From JAWWPY01 sp963822825 (GTDB taxonomy: Bacteria > Actinomycetota > Actinomycetes > Streptosporangiales > Streptosporangiaceae): a stretch of 64,000 nt of DNA. A model generated the notes under the pieces. The model worked only from the letters and a program-made list of their open reading frames with translations. It had not been told where the DNA came from and made no database searches. The stretch's first letter is position 1; each line of letters begins with the position of its first letter. The stretch covers positions 62,001-126,000 of the forward strand of contig CAWGIW010000006.1 in the NCBI GenBank assembly GCA_963822825.1, read 5' to 3'. This document shows positions 37,652 to 49,436 of this stretch, one piece after another. A program made the position numbers and the translations under genes.

Positions 37652-37906
37652 TTGTGCCCACACACGCCATCCTGTCCGGAAGCGAAAGCGCCGGACCGCG
37701 AGGCGGCCCGTACCGTCGTCAGTCATCCTGAGCAGGGATGGAGCCTGCTCTGTAACGGCATCGTGGTATTCGAGGATACGGGTGAGCTGCTCCCGGGCGG
37801 AGGCACCATCGCGCCGCACCGGCCGACTGATATGCGGATGCCGTCCCCGGCGCCGTTCGACTCGCCCGACGCGGGCTCGGCCGCGTCCTCGGTGCCCGCG
37901 GCCTAG
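37652..37906 (+). CDS. DUF5999 family small protein
   Basis: This 84-residue protein has the actinobacterial DUF5999 pattern. It begins MCPHTPSCPEAKAPDREAAR, and a core follows of HPEQGWSLLCNGIVVFEDTG and LLPGGGTIAPHRP. The CxxxxxxC pair near the start may bind metal. The function is unknown; relatives are widespread in Streptomyces. A disordered Ser/Ala/Pro tail follows. GTG 37652 is the start. It converges on the hydrolase gene with nine bases between. Confidence 0.8.
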   Translation: MCPHTPSCPEAKAPDREAARTVVSHPEQGWSLLCNGIVVFEDTGELLPGGGTIAPHRPTDMRMPSPAPFDSPDAGSAASSVPAA

Positions 37907-37915
37907 CCGCTCCGC

Positions 37916-38617
37916 TTAGCGCGGCCGTCGCGCCGCGGCGCCGGTGGCCAGCACGTCGCTCAGCCACGAGCCCACCGCGTCGGCGACTGCTTCAGGTCTC
38001 CTGGACAGCGCGTGTGTCTCCCCCGCCAGCACGACCACCCGGGTGGCATCCGCGCGGTCCGGGATCCCGAACGGGTCACGGTCACCGTTGACGACCAAGA
38101 CGTCGGTGCCGGTCTCGCGCAGTTCCGCCGCGCGCGACTGTTCCGGGCGCCCGGGCGGATGCAGTGGGAAGGCCAGCGCGACCACGGCTCTGGCCCCGAC
38201 CGCGCGCGCCGTCCGGCAGGCCACGCGGGCCCCGTTGCTGCGCCCGCCCTGGATCAGCGGGACATCGGGCCTGGCCCCCCCGGTGACCGCCCACGTCGCG
38301 TCGCGCAGGGCCATGACAATCTCCACCCACGCCGCATCCTGCCGGCCCGCCGGGCCGGGCGCCCGCCGCCCCTTGACCCGGTAGGGCTGGGTCACCCGGA
38401 CGACGACGCCGCCCATCCGCAGCGCGGCGTCCCCGGCCGCGCGCAGGTCCGGCGTCTCGGCCCCGCCCCCCGCGCCGTGCGTGAGCACGAACAGGAACGC
38501 GGGACGCTCATTCCCGGGCCGGGTGCGGCGGGCGGCTGGGCTTCCTGCGGCAAGGCTGCCCCCCGGCGCCGGCGCTGGGTGATCGATTTCGGCCCGGGCC
38601 GGGCCGTCGCTGGTCAT
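37916..38617 (-). CDS. Alpha/beta-fold hydrolase (KANL3/Tex30-like)
   Basis: This is a small dienelactone-hydrolase-like alpha/beta hydrolase. An oxyanion strand reads VLTHGAGGG, the nucleophile elbow GGRSNGARVACR contains the serine, the acid lies in VVNGDRDPFG and the base histidine in GETHALSR. Length is about 233 residues from ATG 38617, which follows GTGGAGATC; a GTG at 38647 is the alternative. It lies 47 bases downstream of uvrA on the same strand and could be cotranscribed. Substrate unknown. Confidence 0.83.
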   Translation of the reverse strand: MTSDGPARAEIDHPAPAPGGSLAAGSPAARRTRPGNERPAFLFVLTHGAGGGAETPDLRAAGDAALRMGGVVVRVTQPYRVKGRRAPGPAGRQDAAWVEIVMALRDATWAVTGGARPDVPLIQGGRSNGARVACRTARAVGARAVVALAFPLHPPGRPEQSRAAELRETGTDVLVVNGDRDPFGIPDRADATRVVVLAGETHALSRRPEAVADAVGSWLSDVLATGAAARRPR

Positions 38618-38664
38618 GATCTCCACGCCGCGCAACGTAGCCCCCACCCCCGGGGAGTCCCGGC

Positions 38665-41520
<2,856 letters not shown>

Positions 41521-41738
41521 TGGGTTCTGCTCTCCGGATGACGAGGGGGCCCTCCGCCGACATGGGGACACGCCATGGTATTCGGGGGTACTGACAGAAC
41601 ACCGTTTCCGCGGGCTGTCTTCCGGAAGCCCGCTCCCGGCCGCCGCTTCGCGGCGGGCCGGCGACCCCAGCCATGCCCCCACCTCGTCCCAGACTGTCAC
41701 TGCCGTGGGCCAGGATGGACCCGAACGCCGGCAAAGAC

Positions 41739-42494
41739 ATGGGGAACACCGTGGACCAGGAAATCAGCGGGTGGCTGGGCCGCATCGGCCCGGCCACGGA
41801 GCGCCTGCTCGCCACCACCGCCCTCCTGACCGACAGCCAGGCCCGCGAACCCTCGCTGCTGCCCGGCTGGACGCGCGGGCACGTGCTCACCCACATCGCG
41901 CGCAACGCCGATGGCCTGGGCAACCTGCTGCGCTGGGCGCACACCGGCACCCAGATCCCGATGTATGCGAGCACGCACGCCCGCGACGCCGCCATCGAGG
42001 CCGGGGCCGGCCGCGCCGCGGCGGAACTGGCGGCGGACGTGCGCGACTCCGCCGCCGAGTTCGCGGAGCGGGCCGACAGCCTGCCCGCCGAGGCCTGGAC
42101 GGTCCCGGTCCGGACCCGGACCGGCGGCGCGTTCCCGGCCCTGGGGGTGTTGGAACGCCGGCTCTCCGAAGTGGAGATCCACCACGTGGACCTGGGCGCG
42201 GGCTACGGGACCGGCGACTGGCCGGGGGATTTCGTCGCCGCCGCCCTGCCCAGGGTCGCGAGGTCGTTTTCCGGCCGGGAGGACACGCCCCGGTGCCGCA
42301 TCCTCCCCGACGGCACCGAAGACGGGTTCTGGATCGGCCCTCCCGATCGCGCTGCGGCGACAGTCGCGGGCGGGCCGGTGGCCATCGCCGGGCCGGCCCG
42401 CGAGCTGCTGGCCTGGCTGCTCGGCCGGGGCAGCGGCACCGGCCTCCAGGTGACGTCGGGGGACGGCCTGCCGGCGTTGCCCGCGTGGCGGTAG
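41739..42494 (+). CDS. Maleylpyruvate isomerase-family mycothiol-dependent enzyme
   Basis: This two-domain protein has an N-terminal metal-binding four-helix bundle (LLPGWTRGHVLTHIARNADG, with the first histidines, and LSEVEIHHVDLGAGY with two more) and an SCP2-like C-terminal domain. Metal-binding residues are complete. The start ATG 41739 (MGNTVDQE) is preferred over an in-frame ATG upstream; GTG 41751 is possible. Length is about 251 residues. The gene precedes the metallo-beta-lactamase-fold gene in the same direction by about 60 bases. Mycothiol dependence is inferred from the family. Confidence 0.85.
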   Translation: MGNTVDQEISGWLGRIGPATERLLATTALLTDSQAREPSLLPGWTRGHVLTHIARNADGLGNLLRWAHTGTQIPMYASTHARDAAIEAGAGRAAAELAADVRDSAAEFAERADSLPAEAWTVPVRTRTGGAFPALGVLERRLSEVEIHHVDLGAGYGTGDWPGDFVAAALPRVARSFSGREDTPRCRILPDGTEDGFWIGPPDRAAATVAGGPVAIAGPARELLAWLLGRGSGTGLQVTSGDGLPALPAWR

Positions 42495-42556
42495 GGAGAG
42501 TGGCGGCTGGTTCGTTGGTATAGAAAGGAAAGGACGCTGAGCAGAAGGAGAATCTC

Positions 42557-43224
42557 GTGGCCTACACCGGGGACGTGACCGTCGGCGGCGCGCCCGACAC
42601 GCGGGAACTGCCCGGCCTGACCGTGACCAAGCTGGCCGTCGGGCCCATGGACAACAACGCCTATCTGCTCACCTGCCGCGATACTGGCGAGGCCGTGCTC
42701 ATCGACGCGGCCAACGAGCGCCGGCAGGCTGCTTGAGCTCATTGGCAGCACCCCGGTGACCAGGATCATCACCACGCACCGGCACTGGGATCACTGGCAG
42801 GGGCTGGCTGAGGTGCAGGCGGCGACCGGGGCTGAGGTGGTCGCGCACCCCGACGATGCCGGCGAGCTTCCCGTCAAGGTCAACGTCCTGGTGCGGGGCG
42901 GCGATACGGTGCCGGTCGGCACCACCGAGGTCTCGGTCATCCACCTGCGCGGCCACACGCCAGGCAGCATCGCGCTGTGTTACGAGGCGGGCGGCCAGCT
43001 GACCAGTGAGCCGCACCTGTTCACCGGCGACTCGCTGTTCCCCGGCGGCCCCGGGAACACCGAGCACGACCCGCAGCGGTTCAACCAGCTCATGGACGAC
43101 CTGGAGGAACGGGTGTTCGCCCAGCTGCCCGACGGCACCTGGGTTTATCCGGGCCATGGCCGGGACACCCTGCTCGGCGCGGAACGGCCGCACACGGCCG
43201 AGTGGCGGCGCCCGTGGCTGGTAG
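42557..43224 (+). CDS. Metallo-beta-lactamase-fold hydrolase, with two apparent frameshifts
   Basis: This is a glyoxalase-II-like hydrolase. Translation starts at GTG 42557 after AGAAGGAG (VAYTGDVTVGGAPDTRELPG) and ends early in one frame. The metal motif THRHWDHWQG, then RGHTPGS, TGDSLFPGGPG and YPGHG, are in a second frame that begins near 42720. At the end a further shift near 43209 gives the expected EWRARGW-type end at 43224; otherwise the frame runs 260 bases into the sortase gene. Both breaks are one extra base in GC-rich text. Repaired length is about 222 residues. The active-site histidines and aspartate are intact. Confidence 0.8.
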
Positions 43225-43226
43225 GG

Positions 43227-44138
43227 CTAGCTGATCTCCGTCGTGTACGCGACGACGTTGTTCAGGTAGGAGCCCGTCGCGTAGTCGAACGTCCCGCCGC
43301 AGGTAATCAGGCGCAGCTCCGCGTCGGGTGCCGGACCGTAGACGGTCGTGGTGGGGAAATGGTCTTTCGGGTATGTGTGCACCGAGTTCACCCGGAACAC
43401 GGCCAGCCGGCCTCCGGCCTCGCGCACGTAGACGAGATCGCCCGGGTGCAGCAGGCGCAGCCGGAAGAACACGCCGGGGCCCTGGTGTGAGTCGATGTGC
43501 CCGGCGATGACCGACGAGCCAACGTCCCCGGGACGTGGGCTGCCGGTGTACCAGCCCGCCACCGATGGGCTCGCCGGGACCTGCAGGGTGCCGTGCGCGG
43601 TCACGCCCAGCTTGATGATCTGGGTGCGGACGTCGATGGACGGAATGGCGAGGGAGACGGGCAGGTCCGCGGGCGGGCGGGCGGCGGGGTTCGGCACCGC
43701 CACGGCCGCACCGGACGGGACGGTGCCCAGCCTGGCCACCGGGCGCGGGATGTCAGCGGGCTTGGGCCGCGCCGCGGCCAGGCCCACGATCCCGATGACC
43801 GCGGCCACCAGCCCGCCGCTCACCACGGCCAGTGTCCATGGCCTGCGGGTCAGCCCGATGCGGGGGCGGCCGGGCCGCGCGTGACGCGACTCTTGGTCGG
43901 GCTCAGTCTCAGAAACTTCGTCAGGCTCGGGGGCCTTAAAAATCCCGAAAGTCTCGAATATCCAGGTAGACCCGGTGGACCCGGGAATCTCATCGGGGTC
44001 CTCAGCAGTTCCGCGGGCGCCAGCAGTCCCTACGATCCCAGGAGTCCCTGGGACCACCGAAACCGCCTGGGGGGACAGGACATCGCTCCGCCCCCCCGGG
44101 TGCGGCCCGGACCGGCCTGTGGGCACCCCCGGCCTCAC
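43227..44138 (-). CDS. Class F sortase
   Basis: This is a membrane-anchored transpeptidase. After a Pro/Gly/Thr-rich cytosolic part, one membrane helix lies at about residues 103-125 (TLAVVSGGLVAAVIGIVGLA). The catalytic domain has the histidine in IAGHIDSHQGPGVFF, the cysteine in LRLITCGGTFD and the closing GSYLNNVVAYT. These match class E/F sortases of actinobacteria. Length is 303 residues, with an unusually long N-terminal extension. GTG 44138 overlaps the DUF4397 stop (gtga). No LPXTG-like substrate is visible beside it, but the coupled DUF4397 protein is a plausible partner. Confidence 0.88.
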   Translation of the reverse strand: MRPGVPTGRSGPHPGGRSDVLSPQAVSVVPGTPGIVGTAGARGTAEDPDEIPGSTGSTWIFETFGIFKAPEPDEVSETEPDQESRHARPGRPRIGLTRRPWTLAVVSGGLVAAVIGIVGLAAARPKPADIPRPVARLGTVPSGAAVAVPNPAARPPADLPVSLAIPSIDVRTQIIKLGVTAHGTLQVPASPSVAGWYTGSPRPGDVGSSVIAGHIDSHQGPGVFFRLRLLHPGDLVYVREAGGRLAVFRVNSVHTYPKDHFPTTTVYGPAPDAELRLITCGGTFDYATGSYLNNVVAYTTEIS

Positions 44139-45034
44139 CGTGCGTGGCGGGCCAGAGTCCTGACCCGGCGCAGCCTGGCCGCCCCCCCGAGGGTGAGCAG
44201 GCCGCCTGCGGCCACGGCAGTTATCCAGGGCAGCGGCGACGGAGCCGGGCCAGGCGCGGTGCCACCCAGTCCCGTGCTCGCCCCACCCTCCGGCATGACG
44301 ACGCTTCCGGCCGCGTCCTCGAGGTCATCGATCTTGAGACCGCTGGTCCCGTCCAGTACGACGAGCGTGTGAATGGTGTCGGCCGGGAGCTGGATCTTCT
44401 GGGTGACCTGCTCTGCTCCCCCCGAGACGTGCACGGTCCACGTGCCGGGCGACGCGCTCCCGTACGCACTGACCATGGAGAATGTCAGGTCGTGCGCCAG
44501 CACGGTGCTGCCGGCCGTCACCGTGACCTGGTTCTCGTGCAGCGATGCCTGGATCACGCGGACCAGGGCCTGCCCGGGCGGGGTGGTCAGCCGGTCGGTG
44601 AGAACCTGCAGCCGCAGCCCGGACGCCGGCCCCACACCCGCGACCGTGTAGGCGCCACCGGGTTTGACCTGGATGTTGCTGGACAGCACCGGGGCGGACG
44701 CGGATGCGGCGCCCGCACCTCGCATGGCCACGGTGTACTCGCCGGTCGCAACCTTCATGTACGGAGACACCACGCCGTAACCGACGTGCTTGAGCACGGT
44801 CATCGCGCTCGGATCGCCGTAGGAATACAGGTAGACGTCAACCGCGGGTGTGTTCGGGGACAGGTGCGCCAGCCGGATCCAGCCCACTGAGGAGCCAGCC
44901 GGAGCGGCGGACGCGGCGCCCGCGGCGCCCGCCAGAAAGCCTCCTGACAGCACCACGACGCCCAGCAGCAGGCTGAGACGGGAACCCGCGAGGCGCAGGC
45001 GCCGGAGGCGCGAGGCCTGTGGCCGCAATGACAT
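44135..45034 (-). CDS. Secreted DUF4397 protein with C-terminal anchor
   Basis: There is a signal peptide (residues about 17-44, ending AGAASAA). A DUF4397 beta-sandwich follows (IRLAHLSPNTPAVDVYLYS is its signature, with a second repeat later). A Pro/Gly linker then leads to a C-terminal membrane helix (WITAVAAGGLLTLGGAARL) with a basic tail. It should be exposed on the cell surface. It overlaps the sortase gene by four bases, an arrangement common in Streptomyces relatives. No obvious LPXTG motif precedes the last helix, so sorting by the adjacent sortase is uncertain. Function unknown. Confidence 0.87.
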   Translation of the reverse strand: MSLRPQASRLRRLRLAGSRLSLLLGVVVLSGGFLAGAAGAASAAPAGSSVGWIRLAHLSPNTPAVDVYLYSYGDPSAMTVLKHVGYGVVSPYMKVATGEYTVAMRGAGAASASAPVLSSNIQVKPGGAYTVAGVGPASGLRLQVLTDRLTTPPGQALVRVIQASLHENQVTVTAGSTVLAHDLTFSMVSAYGSASPGTWTVHVSGGAEQVTQKIQLPADTIHTLVVLDGTSGLKIDDLEDAAGSVVMPEGGASTGLGGTAPGPAPSPLPWITAVAAGGLLTLGGAARLRRVRTLARHAR

Positions 45035-45049
45035 GAAGTTCTCCTTTAG

Positions 45050-46440
45050 TCAGCTGCCCGCCCCGAGCAGCCCGAGCGGGCTGGGGGCGGTGAATTCGAC
45101 GCGCAGGACGGCCTGCCCGGTGGCGAGCCGCACGGTTTCCATTTCCGCGGGGAGGTAGGGCGCCCGCTGAGCGAGCAGGAAGCCTTTCAGGGAACTGAGG
45201 GAGACGGTGCTGCGCGGGCCCGCCCCTCCGGTAGCTCCCGATATGTCAGCCGAGCGCAGCGGGACGCCCGCGCTGGCCTGCGCGCCGGAGCCATCGAAGC
45301 CGGCGACGTCGATCGGGTACAGCGTGGCCAGCGTCGCGAGCGTGGTCAGCAGCCGCGAGTCAACCTCACCGGCGGCTAGCTGCCGCTGCGCGCTGGCCGA
45401 GGCGTGCAGCCTCGCATTGTGCAGCAACTGCCCGCCCACCGTCGTGCGGGCCAGCAGGTCGGCTTGGAGCGCCGCCCGGTAGGCCGCGGCCCCGTCCGGC
45501 GCGACGGCCCGGACGACGATCTGGGCGCTCCCCCGGCCGAAACTGGCCAGGGCCTCCGGCGCGTACACGCCCGCGAGCCTGCTCCCGAACTGGCTCCGGA
45601 CGGCGGCGGTGGCCATCACCACGTCGCTGCCCAGGGGATCGGCGTTCCCGGACTCCAGCATCAGCAGGCGGCTGGCGGGGACCCCCTGGCCCTGCAGCGC
45701 CGAGCACATGGCCGGGTCGCACGCCACGATCGCGTCCGCGGCGACCTGCCCGGCCACCCAGGTGGCCGCCTGGCGGCGGGCCGTCGCGGCGGCGCTCAGC
45801 GCGCCGTTGCCAGCCTGGCCTGGCCGGGACGACGCGTTCCTGGTCGCCGCGACCGCGATCGCGGCCCCGCCGAGCAGGATCATGGCCAGGACTGCCGCGA
45901 TGATCCAGCGCCCACTGCCGCGACCGCGGCCCCGGCTCCGGCCGCGCGCCGGCCCGGCCGGCGGCGCAGACGGCGCTGTCCCCACAAGCGGATGGTCGTG
46001 GCCAGAACCCGGGGCCACGACGGCAGTTCGGCCGGACGCGACGAGCCCGGCTCCAGCCGAGGCGGGGCCGGCGGCATGACGGTCCTGTCGAAGACCTCGG
46101 TGTCGTCGTCAAGCTTCGTGAGTTCGCTGCCCGGCGACCTATTCACCGGCCAGTCATCCTCCGGCCAGTCATCTCCCGGGGCCGCGGCTGCGGTCGGCTC
46201 GGCCGCGGTCGGCTCGGCCGCGGCAGGCTCCGCAGCGGCAGGCTCGGCCGCGGCAGGCTCCGCAGGCCCAGCCGCAGCGGGCCCGGGATCCGGGGGGTTC
46301 GTGGCGCCTTCGACGACGACCTGCAGCGGATCGTGCTCGGGTACCGGCCGCCGGCCCGGCTGGGACGCAGGGCAGGCGGACAGCCTTCCGGCCCCGGGAG
46401 CGGTCCCCGGTGACGTCAGACTGTGGCTTCGCCGCTGCAT
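45050..46440 (-). CDS. Membrane protein of unknown function, with Ala-Glu-Pro repeats and an apparent frameshift
   Basis: No family name is recognised. The N-terminal part (from ATG 46440, MQRRSHSLTSPG) is cytosolic, with Ala/Glu/Pro repeats and a conserved-looking LPSWPRVLATTIRLWGQRRL. The C-terminal part, in another frame, begins with a membrane helix (WIIAAVLAMILLGGAAIAV). It continues as a 270-residue extracellular domain ending APSPLGLLGAGS, with a CDPAMC cysteine pair. The frames must join near 45945-45975 in a GC-rich arginine stretch. The result is a single-pass protein of about 463 residues. It lies just upstream of the DUF4397/sortase pair and probably belongs to the same surface module. 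Confidence 0.6.
46187..46261. repeat. 15-bp minisatellite, five units
   Basis: Units such as gccgcggcaggctcc at 46187-46261 code Ala-Ala-Glu-Pro-type repeats in the cytosolic part of the membrane protein. Units differ by one or two bases. Confidence 0.8.
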
Positions 46441-46659
46441 GCGCCCTGTCCCCCCTGAGGGCCCCCGAGCGGAACGCATGCGAGCCCACGAGACAGCGGA
46501 ACATACCCGTAACTATGCTTTCAACCGAAATAGCACGATGCTACTAAGGAACTACGTACTGTAGGGTAACTAATTACGGTCATTACGGTTTGAAAGTGTC
46601 ACTAAGGTGCGAACTGCACGGCCGTTCGTAACGGATATTACGGGCCGGAAGCGGTGACG
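46441..46659. promoter_or_regulatory. AT-rich intergenic region downstream of the glycosyltransferase
   Basis: The region at 46500-46640 is the most AT-rich in this part of the window. It holds the near-palindrome ctacgtactgtag and two attacgg copies (46573 and 46585) with a third nearby. It lies downstream of the glycosyltransferase and upstream of the membrane protein gene, so it probably carries the promoter of the latter. Confidence 0.45.
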
Positions 46660-47787
46660 CTAGCGGCCGGCGGTGATCCGTTCGTAGATGGCCAGTGCCG
46701 CGTCGATGGCGGCCGCCTCGTCCGGCAGCGCCGCCGCACGGGCCAGCGCCGCCGCGCTCAGCTTCTCGCCGCGATCGGGGTTGTCGAGCACAGAAAGCAC
46801 CGCGGACGCCAGGCCGTCCGCATCACCGGGCGGCACCAGCAGGGCGCCGTCCTCCCCGGTCAGCTCGGGGACGCCGCCCACCCGCGTCGCGACGAGCAGC
46901 AGGCCCGCCCGCAGCGCTTCCTGGACGAGGAGTGGCTGGCCCTCCCACGTGCTGGCCAGCACGATCACGTCGGCCACGGCCAGCAGCGCCGGGATGTCGG
47001 CGCGCTGGCCCAGGAACCGCACCGCCAGCCCGGCCGACCGGGCGTGGCCGCGCAGCACGTCCGCCAGCGGTCCCTCCCCGGCGATGACCAGCAGCGGGAC
47101 CGGATCGCGCCGCTGCCAACGGGCCGCCGCGGCCAGGAGCGTGCCGAAGCCCTTCTGGGCGGCGAGCCGGCCGGCGGCGAGAATCACCGGGCGGCCAGGG
47201 CCGCCGAGTTCCTGCCGGACCTTCGCCACCTCGTCGGCCGAGGGAGCGCTGGCCCGCGGGGCGGGCACCAACGCCCGCCCCCTGTCCCGGGCGCCCCGCC
47301 GCCGCATCCGTGCGGCCAGGTCGGCCGACACACTCGCCACAGCGTCCGCCCGGCGGGCGACGAGCCGTTCGAGGACCGCGTACACCGCGCTGGCCAGGCC
47401 GGCCGCGGGTGGCGCGTTGTGCACGGTGACGAGCAGCGCGCTGCGGCGGCCGGGGGCGCCGACCAGCGCCAGCGCGGCGATCGCGCCGGCCCGGAGCCCG
47501 TGCGCGTGCACGACATCCGGCGCCGACCGCGCCAGCAACCTCCTCAGCCGCAGCACCGCGGCCGCGTCGCGGGCCGGGCGCGGCCGGTCGGCGATCTCCA
47601 CCGGCACGAACGTCCGTGACCGGAAGAACCGCTGCTGGGTGGACGCGGGGCCGAACACGGCCACCGCCGCGCCTCGGGCGGCGCAGCCATCGGCGAGCAT
47701 CGCGACGTGCGCCCCGGTGCCCCCGGTGGTCACGGCGACCACGAAGGCGACCTTGAGGCCACCGCCACCCGCAGGCCGGCCAGTCAC
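46660..47787 (-). CDS. GT4-family (GT-B fold) glycosyltransferase
   Basis: This is a retaining GT-B glycosyltransferase. The N-terminal acceptor domain has VVHAHGLRAG. The C-terminal donor domain has AAGRLAAQKGFGTLL, GQRADIPALLAVADVIVLAS and the family EX7E block (TWEGQPLLVQEALRAG). At 375 residues it is normal. GTG 47787 overlaps the murJ stop by four bases (gtga). There is no membrane segment, so it acts on the inner face of the membrane. Donor and acceptor are unknown. The context of a lipid flippase and a MraY-like enzyme suggests a lipid-linked glycan. Confidence 0.9.
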   Translation of the reverse strand: MTGRPAGGGGLKVAFVVAVTTGGTGAHVAMLADGCAARGAAVAVFGPASTQQRFFRSRTFVPVEIADRPRPARDAAAVLRLRRLLARSAPDVVHAHGLRAGAIAALALVGAPGRRSALLVTVHNAPPAAGLASAVYAVLERLVARRADAVASVSADLAARMRRRGARDRGRALVPAPRASAPSADEVAKVRQELGGPGRPVILAAGRLAAQKGFGTLLAAAARWQRRDPVPLLVIAGEGPLADVLRGHARSAGLAVRFLGQRADIPALLAVADVIVLASTWEGQPLLVQEALRAGLLLVATRVGGVPELTGEDGALLVPPGDADGLASAVLSVLDNPDRGEKLSAAALARAAALPDEAAAIDAALAIYERITAGR

Positions 47788-49436
47788 CGTGACAGCCTCC
47801 TGCGGGCCCCCGCCGCTGCCGCGCGCAGATCACCACCGTCGAGGACGAGGGCGGCCAGCCCGAACACGACCGCCGCGCATCCGCAGGCGAGCACCGCGAC
47901 ACCGGCGTTCCGGAGAAACCCAGAGACCGGGAGCGCGGCCGACACGGCCGCCCCGGCCACCCCGCCGACGACCGCGCCGGTCAGCCCGGCCACCGCGGCC
48001 CGCCCTACGCCGCGCAGCGCCGCCCGCCCCCGGGCCCGCCCGACCGCGCCGAGCAGCGCCAGCCCGGACGCCGTCAGGCCGATCGTGTTGCCCAGGCCGA
48101 GCACGGGCACTACCCAGCGGGTGGACACGAGCGCCACGGCGATTACGTCGGCCGCGATCACCAGCAGCCATCCGCCCACCATCGCCAGCGCCGCCACCCG
48201 GTTGCGCCCGCAGGCGAAGAGGACCCGGGACAGGTTCGCGGCCAGCCCGTAACCAATGAGGCCGGGTGCGAACGCCGCGAACGTCAGCGCCAGCTGGCTG
48301 GCCGCGGAGTGCGCCGCGAACAGCCGGGCCGCCGGTCCGGCGGCTCCCGCCAGCAGCGCCGCACCGAGGCAGGACACCAGCATCACCGCCCGGGTGGACG
48401 ACGCGGCCGTGCCGTCGAAGCTAGCGTCGGACCGCGCCGAGAGCAGCGGGAACGCGCTGATGGCGATGGGCACCGCGAGCACCGCGTAGGGCACGAAGAA
48501 CATCTGCCAGCCGTAGTTGTACAGCACGAGGGCGCCTTGGCCGTCGTGGCCGTTCGCGAGCATGATCACCGCGATGACGGACGCGTCCTGGGCGATAAAC
48601 GCCGCGATCCCCACGGCGGCGAGCCCACGCACCCGTGCGGCCACCCCCGTGGGGAACCGGAGGGTGGGCCGGAGCCGCAGCCGCAGCCGCAGCGCCGGGC
48701 CGAGCACGGTCAAGGCCAGCGCGGCCACGCCCACCGTCGTGCCGACGGACAGCATCAGCTCGGCGGACCAGGGCAGCGCGCCGAGGCGGTTGCGGTATCC
48801 GCCGCTGAGCGGGACGAACGCGATGTATGCGCCGATGACCACCAGGCTGGACAGCACCGGGGCGAGCGCAGGCCCGGCGAAGCGGTGATGGGCCTGCAAG
48901 ATGCCGTAGAGCACCACGGCCAGGCCGTAGAGCACAACCTGCGGAGCGAACACGGCGAGCATCCGGGTGCTCACGGCCACAATGTCCGCCCGGCTGCAGC
49001 CGGGGGCCCCGGACAGGAGCACGGACACCACCGGGCCCGCCGCCACGGCGACCAGGACGCTGACCGGGACGAGCAGCACGACTGTCCAGGTGAGCAGGGC
49101 CGATGCGATCTGGCTGGGGTCGGCGGGGGCGTCCTGCTCGCCCGCCGCCGCGCTGATCCGGCGCGCCACGGGACCGGCCAGGACCGGGACCACGGCACTG
49201 GTCAGCGCGCCGCCGAGGACGATGTCGTAGATGATGTTCGGCACCTGGTTGGCGGTCGCGTACGCGGTGCCCAGGCAGGTATTGCCGACCGTGTGCGCGA
49301 AGGCCAGCTGGCGGCCGAACCCGACCAGCCGGGCCGCCACGGTGATCACCCCGATAAGGACGGCCGCCCGTCCGATCCCCCGGCCGGCCTGCTGCACCGG
49401 GCCAGGTTCGGTCGCCGACGCCTGCGGCCCGGTCAC
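47784..49436 (-). CDS. murJ: MurJ/MviN-family lipid II flippase-like protein
   Basis: This is a polytopic MOP-superfamily flippase of 550 residues with about 14 membrane helices. The first helix region (ITVAARLVGFGRQLAFAHTV) and TAYATANQVPNIIYD match MurJ proteins. Central GWQMFFVPYAVLAVPIAISA is characteristic. GTG or ATG at 49436 starts in the stop region of the upstream MraY-like gene (four-base overlap). Many actinobacteria carry two or more MurJ paralogues; this one is associated with SteA/SteB, so it may serve septal or another lipid-linked glycan rather than bulk peptidoglycan. Confidence 0.88.
   Translation of the reverse strand: MTGPQASATEPGPVQQAGRGIGRAAVLIGVITVAARLVGFGRQLAFAHTVGNTCLGTAYATANQVPNIIYDIVLGGALTSAVVPVLAGPVARRISAAAGEQDAPADPSQIASALLTWTVVLLVPVSVLVAVAAGPVVSVLLSGAPGCSRADIVAVSTRMLAVFAPQVVLYGLAVVLYGILQAHHRFAGPALAPVLSSLVVIGAYIAFVPLSGGYRNRLGALPWSAELMLSVGTTVGVAALALTVLGPALRLRLRLRPTLRFPTGVAARVRGLAAVGIAAFIAQDASVIAVIMLANGHDGQGALVLYNYGWQMFFVPYAVLAVPIAISAFPLLSARSDASFDGTAASSTRAVMLVSCLGAALLAGAAGPAARLFAAHSAASQLALTFAAFAPGLIGYGLAANLSRVLFACGRNRVAALAMVGGWLLVIAADVIAVALVSTRWVVPVLGLGNTIGLTASGLALLGAVGRARGRAALRGVGRAAVAGLTGAVVGGVAGAAVSAALPVSGFLRNAGVAVLACGCAAVVFGLAALVLDGGDLRAAAAGARRRLSR

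Noticed and set aside
43215..43490. C-terminal extension of the metallo-beta-lactamase protein into the sortase gene
   Set aside because: No homology; a one-base shift near 43209 restores a normal end at 43224.
46187..46261. Possible origin iterons
   Set aside because: The 15-bp units are in frame within a coding region and no replication gene is nearby.
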